From Chalara sp. BL73 (taxonomy: Eukaryota > Ascomycota > Leotiomycetes > Helotiales): DNA of 64,000 nucleotides. The notes beneath the pieces were generated by a model. That model was not told the DNA's origin. It saw only the letters and a program-made list of their open reading frames with translations, and did no database searches. Location of the stretch: NCBI GenBank assembly GCA_918026815.1, contig CAKJVC010000202.1, positions 186,001 to 250,000 of the forward strand, given 5' to 3'. A program made the position numbers and the translations under genes. This document shows, piece by piece, positions 23,506 through 35,266 of this stretch (positions are counted from its first letter, which is position 1; every line of letters begins with the position of its first letter).

Positions 23506-25109
23506 GAAAATTCTCGGTGTATTGAGGCTCTATAAACAAGACCTTAATCCAGTCGAATTAAGCCGTGAAGAGCTTCGTCAACGAGGGCTTCTGTAAATCA
23601 AAAGAGACTAGTAAGACTTAACAGGAGCTCTTCAATGAATAAACACCTTGATATATATAGTTGTTTTTTTCGTCTCGTCAAATTCATTCGATTTGGTCCT
23701 TTCAAACTGAGGGGCGTGTTGACACACTCTCCTCTTTTACCAATACCCTTTAAAGCTCAGGTAGTTCGGCAAGCTTTTGCTTCGGCGCCATATCATTTCA
23801 TGAAGCGCCATGGTTATCTTATGGCAATGGAGCCGAAAGCACATGAATGCCTCAAAGGGAAATTGCTTCCTGCATTGTTTTTTTAAGTCCAGTCTGATGT
23901 TCAGTTTAGAAACAGAACAGAGGAGCCGGTTTGGTATAGTCCCAAACCGCCGTTGATCGGAGCCCTTTTTCATTCACGTTCACCTATATCTAATAAGATG
24001 TTTCAAGGGTGCTCCGCGAACAGCCGCTATCAGGGCGCAAGTGGCCACAAAATTCGGCTAAAGGTGTTTGGTTAAATTTGGGGCGACCCTGGCATGACCA
24101 TCCCGTCCAGCCTCAAGTATAAGCTCACTCTCAGTGGATCATAGCAATGGAGGAGACTCAATTATCAGAATTATTATGTTAAAAGGGGACAACCTTTCAT
24201 CAACTCTCCCGACAACGGCCATAAGTCAATGAATGGCCGATTGATCATTCTTGTCTACCGTATGAAGTTTTCATGCATGAATAGTATTCAAATGTGAATT
24301 GGTTTGTGTCTGAAGCCTTGAGTTACTGTGATGCTTTCTCGGCATTCTGATCATCATGCACTGCCTCGCTATTTACGACGCATGTCCCTTTCCAAACTTA
24401 CGCTAAGTAAGCCACCTCGAGAGATTAAATGTAGTCAGTGGCCCAAGAAGTCTACCATTTGCGAAAACATTTGGTCACGCTCCAGCGGACCCCGTGTTAC
24501 ACAAGCCTGAATTAACCAATGATATAACGTAGAGGTGCTTACTTGCATAAATATCCCAAGTTAGTGAGAGCAATGATTAGGGCTTTTGGTGCTAAAGCTT
24601 TCCATTAAAAAAATATGGCATACCTCTCTTCACATATTCGGCTTGAGTTCTGTTATGTTTGACGCATTTAGTTGACATAAATTTTCTTGGTTGGATATCC
24701 TTCACATAGACGAGGAACTGCATAGCAATAAATCTCACATACCGAGCGAGTGTGGGGGTTTAGTCATTTCAACACATCCATAGTGCTCATGCATATTGAA
24801 GTTGCCTCGCGACTGGACGGAGATTAAGAGCTAGCGCTATTCCGGTGAGGGATTCAGGCAACCTTTACCTTCAGGACCAGCCGCTACAACCTCAATCTAC
24901 AGCGAATCGGTTTCCGTGACCATGGCAGCCTCATGTTTGTTTGCCTCTTTCTATGTTGCCCGACTCGGTATGAAAGTAAGAAGCTTTTTTTCCCGCCATA
25001 ATTCTGGACTTGCTTTGATTTTTTTTGATCCGATCGAGGTTTGTGTCATGATTTCTGATGATGGAGAGTCCAACTTGATTAATCCCAAATTTGGCATCAT
25101 CTAAAATTC
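23506..25109. other. 1.6 kb intergenic, no gene seen
   Basis: Between the AsaB-like gene and membrane-family copy C, both plus. Only short unsupported frames. Confidence 0.55.
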
Positions 25110-27226
25110 ATGGAGACCGCTCACTCTTCAAATTTGGAGCTTCACGACTTGAATCATGACGTAGAACACCTGGGACCTATAGGGAAAAAAAGAAGGGCCT
25201 GGTTCTCAGCAGTTTGGAACAGGGTTCGTATATCTTCATTTCTTTGACACGAGTCTGTCATTAAGAACATATTCTATAGGGTCGGCGCGAAAGGGAACTT
25301 CAAATTGACATTGCTGTACTGGATAGTGGAGCTGTCGCTTCGAGTTGGGGAGGTTTCCCAACCGTTTTCCTTAATCTAGCGAAACGTAAGTTATCAAGAG
25401 ACCTAACGCAAAAGCGGGCTATTGCTTAAACCCAAAGTAGAGATCACTACAACCTCTCTACAGGACACCAGCACACGGGCCTCGTTAATTTCAGAACCAG
25501 CACAAGGATTCATGAATATAATGACCAAAGAAGAAGGTTGCTCCGAAAGTCTTGGAACTGCTTGTCAGTGGTATATATCATTTCTCGAGGCCAAAATCAG
25601 ACAAGCTTGGGTGCCTTTGTTCAGGGAAATCTTACTTGATATCGATACCGACTCGCAAAGCCCAAGTTATGACGATATGGGCACTGTGTTTCAACTCTTG
25701 ACGGATGTCGTGTTAGCAATGCGTCAAAAAGAGTGCGCACTGACCGACATCGTTGACCCTCTTTACAACAATAAACGGCTCCAGGAAACGGACGAGGATA
25801 GAAGACATGCACACCAACGTACGTTATCGGCCTTCACCTTATCCACGTTTGTCACCTTTTTGAGAGATTCATGACACGCGGAACTATCTCAGAGGCATTT
25901 GCGTGATCTAAGTTATTCTTTAAAACATAATATCTTCATACTCTAGAATTAAACACTAACTTTTAACGTCTAATCAGTTGTCTTTGTCGTTGTTAGCTGG
26001 ATATGTAAGTCGAGTCCTCTGAGCCTTACCGTGCTGTGACTAAAGTTGTCGATCAATGTAGGCCTATTTTACCATGCCGCCCAAGATCCACAATCAAGTC
26101 AATTGCGAATATTAAATCCAGATGATATACAACTGTCAGAATTAGCGAATAATAATAGACGGAAACATCGATCTAAATCTAAGATTTTTACCACCTACAT
26201 GCAGGATATTGCCAACACTAACGATATGATGTTTGCTAATTTCCTGAAGGGCTTTGGAAAAATCATGCCAAAGCGTAATATAAGCTTCGAAGAGGTTGCT
26301 TCAACAAGACCACCAAAGCGTGAAACGATAGACCCGTCATTGATACGGTTTACGATTCTGACCAATGCTGTTTCCCTTCAAATTGAATGGGTTGACTGCT
26401 TGAGTCTACACCTAGAACTCGACAGTCAAGCCAAAACCTTGAAACTATTTCGTTATCCATCATTCTGCCTCCTCATGTCCTGCACTTCTACCCAACAGCG
26501 TTCTCCTCTATCACAGTATGAACAATCGGGATACATTGACGCATATCCTCCTTTACTGACGTTTGAACGTATAGAATCTTCCATGACTCGGCCATGTACG
26601 AACCCTCCCAAACAAAATCTGATCACACAAAATCTGATCACGCTTCAGAGTATTTTAAAGAAGTTCTTCTAACTTATCGCCTTATATTTGGTCAAAAGCC
26701 GAAGGATTCCATCATATTCACACAACTCTACCAAAAAGAGTGGTCAAGATTACCATCGTTTTCTTGTCACCCCGATCCGCTACTTCCACGGCTTTGTGGG
26801 CAATTATGGAACACGGATGAAGTACGTGCAATATATGATGAGATCGAAGCAGACGATGCTTTACACCAATACAGTTCCCAAGCAGACTTCCCGTTCCTGG
26901 GGAGGAGCCTGCTAGCACTACAAGAGTATGTAGAAGGGCATGAACCAAAAACCTTTAAAGAACTTTGGCATGATGGGAGAAACACGGAGAGGTGGTGGGA
27001 ATCCTGGGTAAGGGCTTTCTAGCTCCCTAATATTATTGGTCTGACTCTGCGTAACAGACCGCGATAGTCATTGGAGCTTTAGGGCTGTTTTTGACGTTCA
27101 TTCTCATGGTGATCCAGGTAAGAGAACCGCGATCACACCTAGGTCATACTGACACTTTGCAAGGTCGCCTTGCAGTTCTATCAAGTGAAGCTTGCCCAGG
27201 ACCAACTTGCCCAAGGAAAAGGATGA
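25110..27226 (+). CDS. Uncharacterised C-terminal-anchored membrane protein, copy C
   Basis: Third member of the unnamed family (copies A and B above). Eight exons join in phase to 545 residues: 25110-25223, 25280-25385, 25438-25818, 25978-26004, 26062-26515, 26575-27007, 27058-27117, 27164-27226. Conserved blocks are GTACQWYISFLEAKIRQAW, HQLVFVVVSWI, KGFGKIMPKR, LQIEWVDCLSLHLELDS, LKLFRYPSF, EVLLTYRLIFGQ, DPLLPRLCGQLW, YDEIEADD and DFPFLGRSLLALQEYV. A hydrophobic TAIVIGALGLFLTFILMVIQ and a Q/K-rich tail ending LAQGKG follow. The N-terminal 73 residues are longer than in copy A. A stretch present in A and B after the GWLS block is missing here, and the fourth exon is only 27 bases. Exon six contains an in-frame 15-base duplication. 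Confidence 0.78.
26612..26641 (+). repeat. Perfect 15-bp tandem duplication inside copy C
   Basis: The unit ACAAAATCTGATCAC occurs twice back to back and in frame, giving the repeated residues TKSDH TKSDH just before the EVLLTYRLIFGQ block. Copies A and B lack it. Confidence 0.95.
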
Positions 27227-30200
27227 AACGGCAAACATAATAGTTAAGGCACGGTTCAATAAATGATTATTTAATCTGGCTCTCAGGACACAGATTGGAT
27301 GTGGCAGACCAGCTTGATATACGGTTGTTGGTAAAAGCACAATCGGCCGGAGATGTCCCACGCCGATTGCAGGACATACCAGCAAGGTAAACATCAGAGG
27401 GACAAGGGGCTTTGACAGAGGATGGTCAGAAGACCATGAGCCTAGCACAACCAATGATTTATCTGGTATACCTGCGTATAGCATCTAAGGCATAGAAACA
27501 TGAATTATCCTGACTTAGTTCTTAGATGATGCATTTGATTGTTTACATCAGGCTAACCGAGCCCCTGAGTGGATCAGACCCACTTTGTTGGTTCTCAAAG
27601 ATGCGTTCAACGCCATTGACTGGTTAACTCAAACAAGTCAAGTGCTCTATATCATATGAAATCTAAATCTCTCGATCATGACAGGTGCTTAATGGGGAGC
27701 CCTTTTATCTTGCACCATGAAAATGAATGTGGCCATGTTCGGAGGTAGAGCAAAAATGCTTGGTCTAAGCAAGAGTAACATTCGAGCTTCGGAGTAATTG
27801 ATAAAAGTCAAGGACAATCGAAGGCATCCTAAATTTAGTTCCGAGCGCAAGTATTAAACTTGGGCAGTAGTATGAGCTGCTGCCAACCCGAAATATCTGC
27901 CTGCGTACCCAATGCAGAATAAATGTTCGGCCATTGGATAGGAGGACATATTTTTAAAAACCTGGCATACATGTGGTTCTCCCATTCTGATTCGCCTTCT
28001 GCCATCTTCAATTCAGGGCCTCTTAAATGATGGCTATCCAACTGCTTGAGCAATTTTCAAAGTGGGCCAAGTCTCGTGCGATCATCGCGGCAACATTGTT
28101 ACCATAAACGCGATTGGTAGTCTATTAGTACTTCATCGATCACCATATACGATAATTTCGAGGACCGCGGACCGATGGCGCATGGCATACAGGCAATTAC
28201 TTATGGCTGAAAAGCGCGCAAAGTATCCTGGGTGCTGCATCTTGTTTAGTATTTGTCCAATAGCACCCCGGAAATTCCACGAGTCAGTCTCTTGTCTAGA
28301 CTGGTAGATAGAGACATATACATTCAATACATCTTCTCATACTGATGGTGCTAAATGTCTGACAGCTCATAGGTTATGTTGATCCTACCAAAAAGTCCCA
28401 ATTTCAGGCAATAATTGCTACAAGAATCGGTTACGATGCTCTGGCCAGGACATAATTGAAGCCTTTGAAGGCAGTGAAACTTCGATGGACTTGTACAGGT
28501 GTTAGATTTGCAAGTTTTCCACTACCTGGGACTCGGCATCTCAGGTGTAGAGCGCCGCATTTGACCATTTTGCCAGAACACAGGAAGGACGAGGTACACC
28601 CATCCATTCCAGCATTACCACACGGCATTGGAACCAGACATAACTGCCTCAGCGTGAATGGACTAAACCTGCCATAATACCGCTGTTGCATACTTATCGA
28701 GACAAACAAGGTGAAAGCGGTAAAAAATGAGCAACCTCCAACACACTTGATTTTGAGATGACAGACTTAATGGAGTCTGACCATCAACACTTCTCCGACA
28801 AAGGGTAGTATCATAAATTCCAGTAATAGCCAATCCATCAAGCCGGTGTTGTGAAACTCTCAAGTTATATGTTGCTGCTGGAGGAGAGTCTCATCTACTC
28901 AGGTGGTCTACAGGGGCTCCAAAACGATTACAGCTGCACTTCGACGAACGCTATTAGTACCTCGAATCGAGTGTGTCAAGCCTTGAGAGTATGTTTCCTT
29001 TTTTTTCCCTTTTTCCTTGGAACCAGGGCAGGGGTAAAACAATTTGGAATGTGCTGCCATAGTTATGGACAAACCTGAGAACTGACGGGCTCAACTCATG
29101 CCGCCTTGCGGATATCTGCCCTCAGTGTTTTACTCTTCTGACATGCGATTTGCACGTTTCGGCCATGAGCGTCGGCGGAGTTTTGGGGGTTCTTGTGATC
29201 TCCTATTCGAGCACATAAAGACGACGATCTCTCAGCCGGCTCCTTGGAAGACTATGGTTGGATCCAAGCAGCAGATTTGAGCTCCGCAAAACCCAGCTGG
29301 GATATGCTGACTTCTCTGTAGCTCAAGCTCACCGCTTCACCAGCGCTGCTCATCCTCTCCTTCTCTGGTATCAGACCCGTAGGTTGTCCAAATTCTAAAT
29401 CCTGTTGGGTCATGAGGGGATGCCAATTTTCCCCGCATGACGATATAAGCTTCACTTTGAAACTTCCCCGAAGCTTGAGGTTGGTTTGTGATACTCTGAA
29501 AGAAGCATAGGGATATCATATCTTTTATTTATATAAAATGTTTTTGTTTTATGGGTTGATCTTTCAATATCTGCCAAGAATGGAGTGTGTCTCCCATAAG
29601 ACGATCATCATCATTGGCGTCATTTGCTTACACCCGCGCCCTTCTCAGGATTGGGAGGTTGCCTCCCGTGACAAGGATGATGATATTGCGTAAGAAAAGG
29701 GTAAATCTATCCAGAAGAGGTGGGATCAGAGGAAGCAATGAGCACACCCCAGCCACGACATTGTGAGTGTTGACTCGAAGGATTCCTCTAACGCAAGTCG
29801 AGCAGTTGCGAATACAGCAACATGAATGGCTCAATACCCGACTACTGCAAGTTGTTTTTAATTCCTAATCCATAGATGGGATGTTCCACCTCTTTGCATT
29901 TGCTTGTCCTTCTCCGCATACACACACTATCGGATAGAGCGGCCGAATCGAGTTTTCAGTCCCATATAAATACCCAGTGTTCTCCCGACAGCGCACCCTT
30001 CCAGTGTCCTTTCAAGGAACCAAAGGTGGGTAGCAGGACCGAATAGGCGTCAGTGGTACTTGTAAAGATTTACTTGCAGCATCTGAGATTTATGTCTATT
30101 CAGAGCTACTAACTCCATGTGTTAACCGCATCTTTCCAAAAGCAGATTCAGCAAATTATGATACACACTCGCAGATTACTTCCCGTCCCTCGAGAGATTA

Positions 30201-31357
30201 GAGGTGAGGCCCGTCGGATGTGCTGTGCCGCCAAAATGTGAAGCAGTTGGGTAATCCTGAAGACGATCGTTTAAGCTGGGAGGTGTTTGAGCTTCAAATA
30301 ATTGGTGGTGGTTGGGTGGTGTGGAGAGACGATGCAAACAGGCGGGTGGCTTTTGCTTATGTCGATCACCACGCAAGTGACATCACCCCTACTTTTTGAC
30401 TGACAGTGAGGACGGTTACAGTGCCCGTTGCCGAGTAAGCAGGCCCCTGTTCGCTTTCGAGAAAAAACAAAGGAACGCATCCCTGAAGACTGACGCTTGC
30501 TACAAATAATACCTGACTGAGATGATCGCAATCACCAGGAATTGACAAACGTGGAAGGAATGTGCAGGCCCGCTAACGATGAGGAACAGGAAGAAGACGC
30601 TCTGACAATGACACACCATGTTCATTTGACTCAGGACCGGACGACAAAAGCAAAGGTAGACGTCTTTGGTTGTTCCTCTTGAAAGTACTGTTGTTGTATA
30701 GTGATGATCCATTGTCTTAAAATAGCCTAGCTTCCCCATCCAACCAAGATATTTGAATAATTATAACTCTCCGTCGCTTGACCAACATATCTTTCCCCCT
30801 AAGTCTTGCCATACAAGAACATAACACGAACGCATATGCCTTTGGATGATCATCCAGCATAACAAATACTAATAGCACAGGAGCCAAAATATCTTGGGCA
30901 GAATTTACCTCACCCTGACCAACCTGACCAACCATACAACGGCCCTGCGTTTTGAAGATTCAGGGAACGTCTCCCTCGTGCATTAAGGGATCTGCAAGTG
31001 GTATACCCTTGAAAAAAAAAAAAAAAAGAGAGGGACCCCCAACGAGCAGGCCTGTCACTGTTGTGGCACACCTCGTAGACGAGCCTAAGAAACCCACGGG
31101 TCCACCCCATTTTACCATCACACCTCATACTTTTTTCGCCGCGGCTGCACACCTTAACCTACATAGTGGCACCTCCGCTACAGCAACCATCCTGCCAACT
31201 CCATTTCGATGCGCCGCTCCCACGGTGTTGAGCCTCCCCTCGAGAAAATCGCCTTCTCGTCCTCATACTAGTGTTGGTGTATCGTATCTCCACGTCGAGA
31301 CGAGTATTGGTAGACGCAACTCTACTGTCAAGCATTGAAGCAAGCATAGAAGAGAGG
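27227..31357. other. 4.1 kb gene-poor stretch
   Basis: No frame here carries a recognisable domain or a consistent exon chain. A short minus-strand phrase near 28760-28860 looks ankyrin-like (see rejected items). The last ~400 bases are the promoter side of the SCOC-like gene. Confidence 0.5.
31012..31027 (+). repeat. 16-base A tract upstream of SCOC-like gene
   Basis: A poly(dA) run ~330 bases before the ATG at 31358. Such tracts commonly mark nucleosome-poor promoter DNA; a role here is inferred. Confidence 0.7.
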
Positions 31358-31875
31358 ATGGCATCCCTACCCGCCGCGCCTAACATTGGGGAGCCAGGAG
31401 ACATCTCCGCAAGCACAACAACCAACTCCTCGTCGTCGTCCAGCATCAACGGGGACGATCAACGGGGCCGTCATGCAACACGACCCCGTCTGGGTACAAG
31501 AAAGTCAAGCGGGACCATCATTGTTCCGCGAGAACACCCGCGGGTAGAACTCAAGGAAGGGGATGAAACATTCGACGAGGACGATGCACGAGCGATGAGT
31601 CCTCGACGAAGCAGTCAGGATCTCGAAAAGATGAGCCAGGATGCTAGACAGCAGCTGAATGAGTGAGTCCCTTTTTCTGTTCCTCGTGATTGCCGCTAAT
31701 ACTATGTAGACACGCGAAAGTTCTTCAAAAGTCACTGTTGGAGATCTTCAACAGGATCGAGGCGGTTAAGGAGGAGCATGATAAGCTCGATAACAATAAC
31801 AAGTTTTTGCAGAAGTATATTGGGGATCTCATGTCGACATCGAAAATCACGTCGACGACTGGAAGGAAGAAATAG
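31358..31875 (+). CDS. Short coiled-coil protein, SCOC/Slo1 type
   Basis: Homolog of the small Golgi-associated coiled-coil family (human SCOC, yeast Slo1), which binds Arl1/Arl3-type GTPases. Two exons (31358-31662, 31710-31875) give 156 residues. The N-terminal ~95 residues are low-complexity and probably disordered, with serine runs. The conserved part is the C-terminal ~60 residues: a heptad pattern from HAKVLQKSLLEIFNRIEAV through KLDNNNKFLQKYIGDLM, ending in a basic GRKK. This agrees well with the SCOC pattern ENLKL...N..L..YI..LM. The ATG at 31358 is preferred over upstream ones because sequence before it looks like leader. It converges with the gene ending at 32205. Confidence 0.85.
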
Positions 31876-32204
31876 ACTTGTGTGTTAATTATGTACAATA
31901 TGGGTTATCGTGGATACCACGGATCGCTGGTATCACGAATGGAGTGGGCATTGCAGAGGCGTAGTATCTGGTTTTGGGGGCACAGCGGCGGCGTTTTGAA
32001 ATTATTTAACGCCTCATACCCATGAACAGCAACAGCTTAAGAAAGAGCTCTAGTCATTTAGACATGTATTATAGAAGGAATGAAAACACCATAAGACATG
32101 AATCCTGTCTCCCGTCGTTTATTCTGTCTTCTGCATCTGAGAGCTCTTATAATTTATACCTGGTTCAAAGAATGCTTCCTGAAGAGACGCGTGAAACAGC
32201 GGCT
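31876..32204. other. Convergent spacer, no gene seen
   Basis: About 330 bases holding the two 3' ends of the SCOC-like gene and the minus-strand conserved unknown. Confidence 0.6.
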
Positions 32205-33867
32205 CTAATCGCCTTCATTATCAGTAATCTTCAAGCCTGTGAAACTTAAATGTGTCATAGCTTGGAGCACATTTGAGGTATTATTGACTGACCTTGGCTC
32301 GTCTTCTGCATCGATAGCCTAGCCGAATGGTCAGTACGGCTCGAAGCTAGTATTTGCCCCTCACCTTGGAGGCTGCCGTTGCAGTTCTCTGTCTCTTGTT
32401 TCCGCTCAATCTGTTGAAGGGCTTTCCTGTGACAGCGTTTTAGTTTCAGAACAGCATGAGTATCAAATACTCTATGAAACATTCTATGCTGTTGACGTAC
32501 TATTGGCTTCCAGATGTATCCTCTCTGGGGTTCTACTAGATTTCGACGGCCCAGCTTGCTTTGCACCAACAGTGTGCTCGGTTTGGGCTGTATAGCTTCC
32601 CAAATTTGTATCTCCAGTATTGAGCGGCGTCATTCCTAGCTGAAAACTTCTAGCGATGAATGATCAGTACCAATAAAATTGCTGGAATAGAAGTCAATGA
32701 GAGGTACCATGACCTCTGGGAGATCCGAGCAAGCAATGTGATGTCGCCGTTTCACAGTGTCATTGCTAGTTCCCATAAGGAGGCAAGAAAGATATAATGA
32801 ATATTGAGCTTACTCAGGTGCTGATGTCTCGGAATTTTGGTAAACAGGCGCAAGACCTTCCTTACTTTGCTTTCGAGAATGGAAGAAGTTGCCGGAGGAG
32901 CCCTCATCAACTTTCTTCTTCTGAGGTGAGGTATGGTATTTGATGTATGGTGAAAATACTAAAGGATGCCGCCACATTGCAGCATTTGGCCAAGCAAGAC
33001 CAGCAGCTTCAAGCACATCTAATGGGGCATGTTGAAAAGAGAAGGAAACTATATTCTTCACTCTTGCGAAGGTGATGGGTGGCTCACTTCCCTGAAATCC
33101 TTCAGAGATGACAATCTTGATACGGCCCTACACATTGTTAGCTCGAATGGAACGTAGTTTCAATCAGCCACTCCCCGTAATCTCTTGACAGGGACATAGT
33201 TACCATGTCATCTGCAGCGCTCCAATAGCCTAATGGGTTCGACTATAGTCAGTGTCATCCAGACCAGAAAGGCTCCACCTGTCGCAAATACTCAAATGAC
33301 GGATTGCAGGAATTACAAACTCACTCTGAGACAAGATTTCCTTATGGAATGCCGGGAATTGTAACTTTTCATTGTTACCATATTTGTCCAAATCGATGCC
33401 AGTATTGATAACCAAGGGGAAAGCAGCATTATCGGCGAAAGTGCAAACGCCAGTGAGTCTACCATCAACGAAAAGACGAGCCTCAAACATTATAGCTTCA
33501 GATTTCTGATTGAGCTGCTCAAAATAAGGACTCGCCGCCGGCGTATCCCATGCATGGATGGAGATACGGAAAAAGGTGCCAGCTTCCAGGCCAGGGATGA
33601 AACCTAGAGCCACATAAAAAAAAGAACAAATGTGTATAAGAGATTTTGGATGACTTACTTGTAACTACTGGAAGTAAATGATGTGGGCCATGAGTATTTG
33701 GAGAGTCTAGCCCTTTAGTTCGGGGTTCTTTATACTACATACATCCCGCACAAGGACAAATACTGACCAGGGTCTGGAGCGACTTGACATGCTGTTTTGA
33801 ATTCTTGAAGAGGTGCTATGCAATCCTTGTCCCGGAACACAAGCACATCCCAGTTTTCGAACCGCAT
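32205..33867 (-). CDS. Conserved fungal protein of unknown function
   Basis: I recognise this as a type common in ascomycetes but know no function or name. It starts MRFENWDVLVFRDKD at 33867. Exons join in phase through PLQEFKTACQVAPDPG, THGPHHLLPVVTSFIPGLEAGTFFR, IHAWDTPAAS, MFEARLFVDGR, SYWSAADDM, GRIKIVISEGFQG, VKNIVSFSFQHAPLDVLE and AWPNAAMWRHP. The C-terminal third is low-complexity and basic (KRRHH, GNKRQRTATAASK). The last exons are less certain, and the stop at 32205 depends on two inferred introns. The N-terminal half looks globular, with beta-strand character. No signal peptide or membrane segment was seen. There are at least eight exons. Confidence 0.68.
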
Positions 33868-34596
33868 GATGGTGGTTTGAGATTGACATCTGGGTTTTGT
33901 AATTGTTGCTGAGAGTTGATGATCATGTCTTCAGCATTTGTGCATTGCTGGCAAGAGCAATTCAGCGTCATTCCAGATATGGTAATGCTCGGTATATGGC
34001 GATGGACTGAAATAGCAGTGACCGGATAGAAAGTATGCTTGGATGTCAAAGGCAAGAACATCCTACGATTTAGAAGCGTACTTTTGTTGGAAGAGGAACG
34101 ACCTTAATGACACACTCATCTCCGCAATATTTTTGCTATCCTTATTAAACTTGAGATTAGCAAATTGTAATTTGTTCTCAGTACCTGATCTTCATACCAT
34201 AGAGCATCACCCCCTTGAGTTTGTTTTTTAAGTTCGAGATGCATTGATTAGAATATTCAATAATATAGAATTTGATGTACATCGCTGGTAGCGAACTGAG
34301 AAACTTCTCTTGCAATATTAGATTAGTAGCTAGTGTAACAGTTAATCTATAGGCAGAGTCAACATAAATGATCCGCAGATCACACCTAATCTCGAAGCCG
34401 CTACATAGTATATTGCTACAATGCTAGGTCAAATTCAGTAGGCATAGAGCGAATCATGTCTACCTGGTAAGAACCTTCAGAAACTTCTTCAAATTCGGAT
34501 CAATGCAAAGTATCAACAGTATGATGATAGAATGATCTCGTAAAAGAAACTCTCTCCCAATTGTTTCATTCTTGTATATACATGCCTGCCAGACGT
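33868..34596. other. Intergenic, no gene seen
   Basis: Between the conserved unknown (start at 33867) and the 3' end of the NDUFB8-like gene. AT-rich. Confidence 0.55.
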
Positions 34597-35266
34597 TCAG
34601 GTTCGTTCGTCACCAGGAGCCCGAGCCTACAATATTGTCAGTTAAGCCCATCCTTTGGAGTGAGTTTGACGAACCCGGGTTGCAAGAGGGCCACCCAGCT
34701 CCCGTTCAAGACCACTTTCAAATTCCCTTGGTGCTGATGGTCTGTCTGGATATGTGATTGCTACAACTCCGCACAGAGCCAATGTTGCTAAGATGAAGGC
34801 TCCTACTTGCAAAGCTCCCTTTCCTGGCTTAATCCATGTATACTCCTCCGGCGAAAACATTCCCAGGATATCATTATCCTCATGAACAGGCTCGCCATAG
34901 TTTCGGCGCTCCTGCTTATCCCACCAGTCGCCGTGAGGGTCCCGGAATTGGCGCTTAACACGAGGAGGGTTGATATAGCCGCCATTCTATACTTGATATC
35001 AGTTTTAATCGCCACCTCGGGAGCCTCTCAGGTATACTCACCTGGCCAGGATCCTCAGCCTCAGTCTTTCACACTACCATGTCAGCGTACTCTCGAGAAT
35101 GTCCAATATCGAACGTGCATAGAGGAGTAGTTTTGCTAACCAGTTTCGGATAATCTGATTGCCATGTCGGTACAGGCCTAGCATGAAGAAAACGCCTCTG
35201 AGCAAGAATAGCCCGTCCAACCACCGTCTGAATCGGGCGCGCAGAGGCTATTTGCCTAGAAATCAT
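34597..35266 (-). CDS. Mitochondrial complex I subunit NDUFB8 (ASHI) homolog
   Basis: Accessory subunit of the membrane arm of NADH:ubiquinone oxidoreductase, in the inner mitochondrial membrane. Four exons (35266-35141, 35065-35042, 34986-34675, 34626-34597) give 163 residues. The N-terminus is a typical presequence, rich in R/S/A without acids (MISRQIASARPIQTVVGRA). Mature landmarks are NGGYINPPRVKRQFRDPHGD, WWDKQERRNYGEPVHEDNDI, MFSPEEYTWIKPGKG, one membrane helix (LQVGAFILATLALCGVVAIT) and YPDRPSAPREFESGLERELGG. The C-terminus ARAPGDERT is supplied by a 30-base last exon, which agrees better with the family than reading through. It is divergent from SWR1. Confidence 0.9.

Noticed and set aside
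28663..28863. Ankyrin-like phrase DGQTPLSLSSQN on the minus strand
   Set aside because: Only one partial repeat is readable and no flanking repeat units were found in any frame, so a relic cannot be supported.
32300..32360. tRNA D-arm-like sequence (TAGCCGAATGGTCAGTAC)
   Set aside because: No matching T-arm GTTCGA or acceptor stem could be placed; it falls in an inferred intron of the minus-strand gene.
33816..34061. 81-codon minus-strand frame before the conserved unknown
   Set aside because: Overlaps the first exon of the better-supported gene in another frame.
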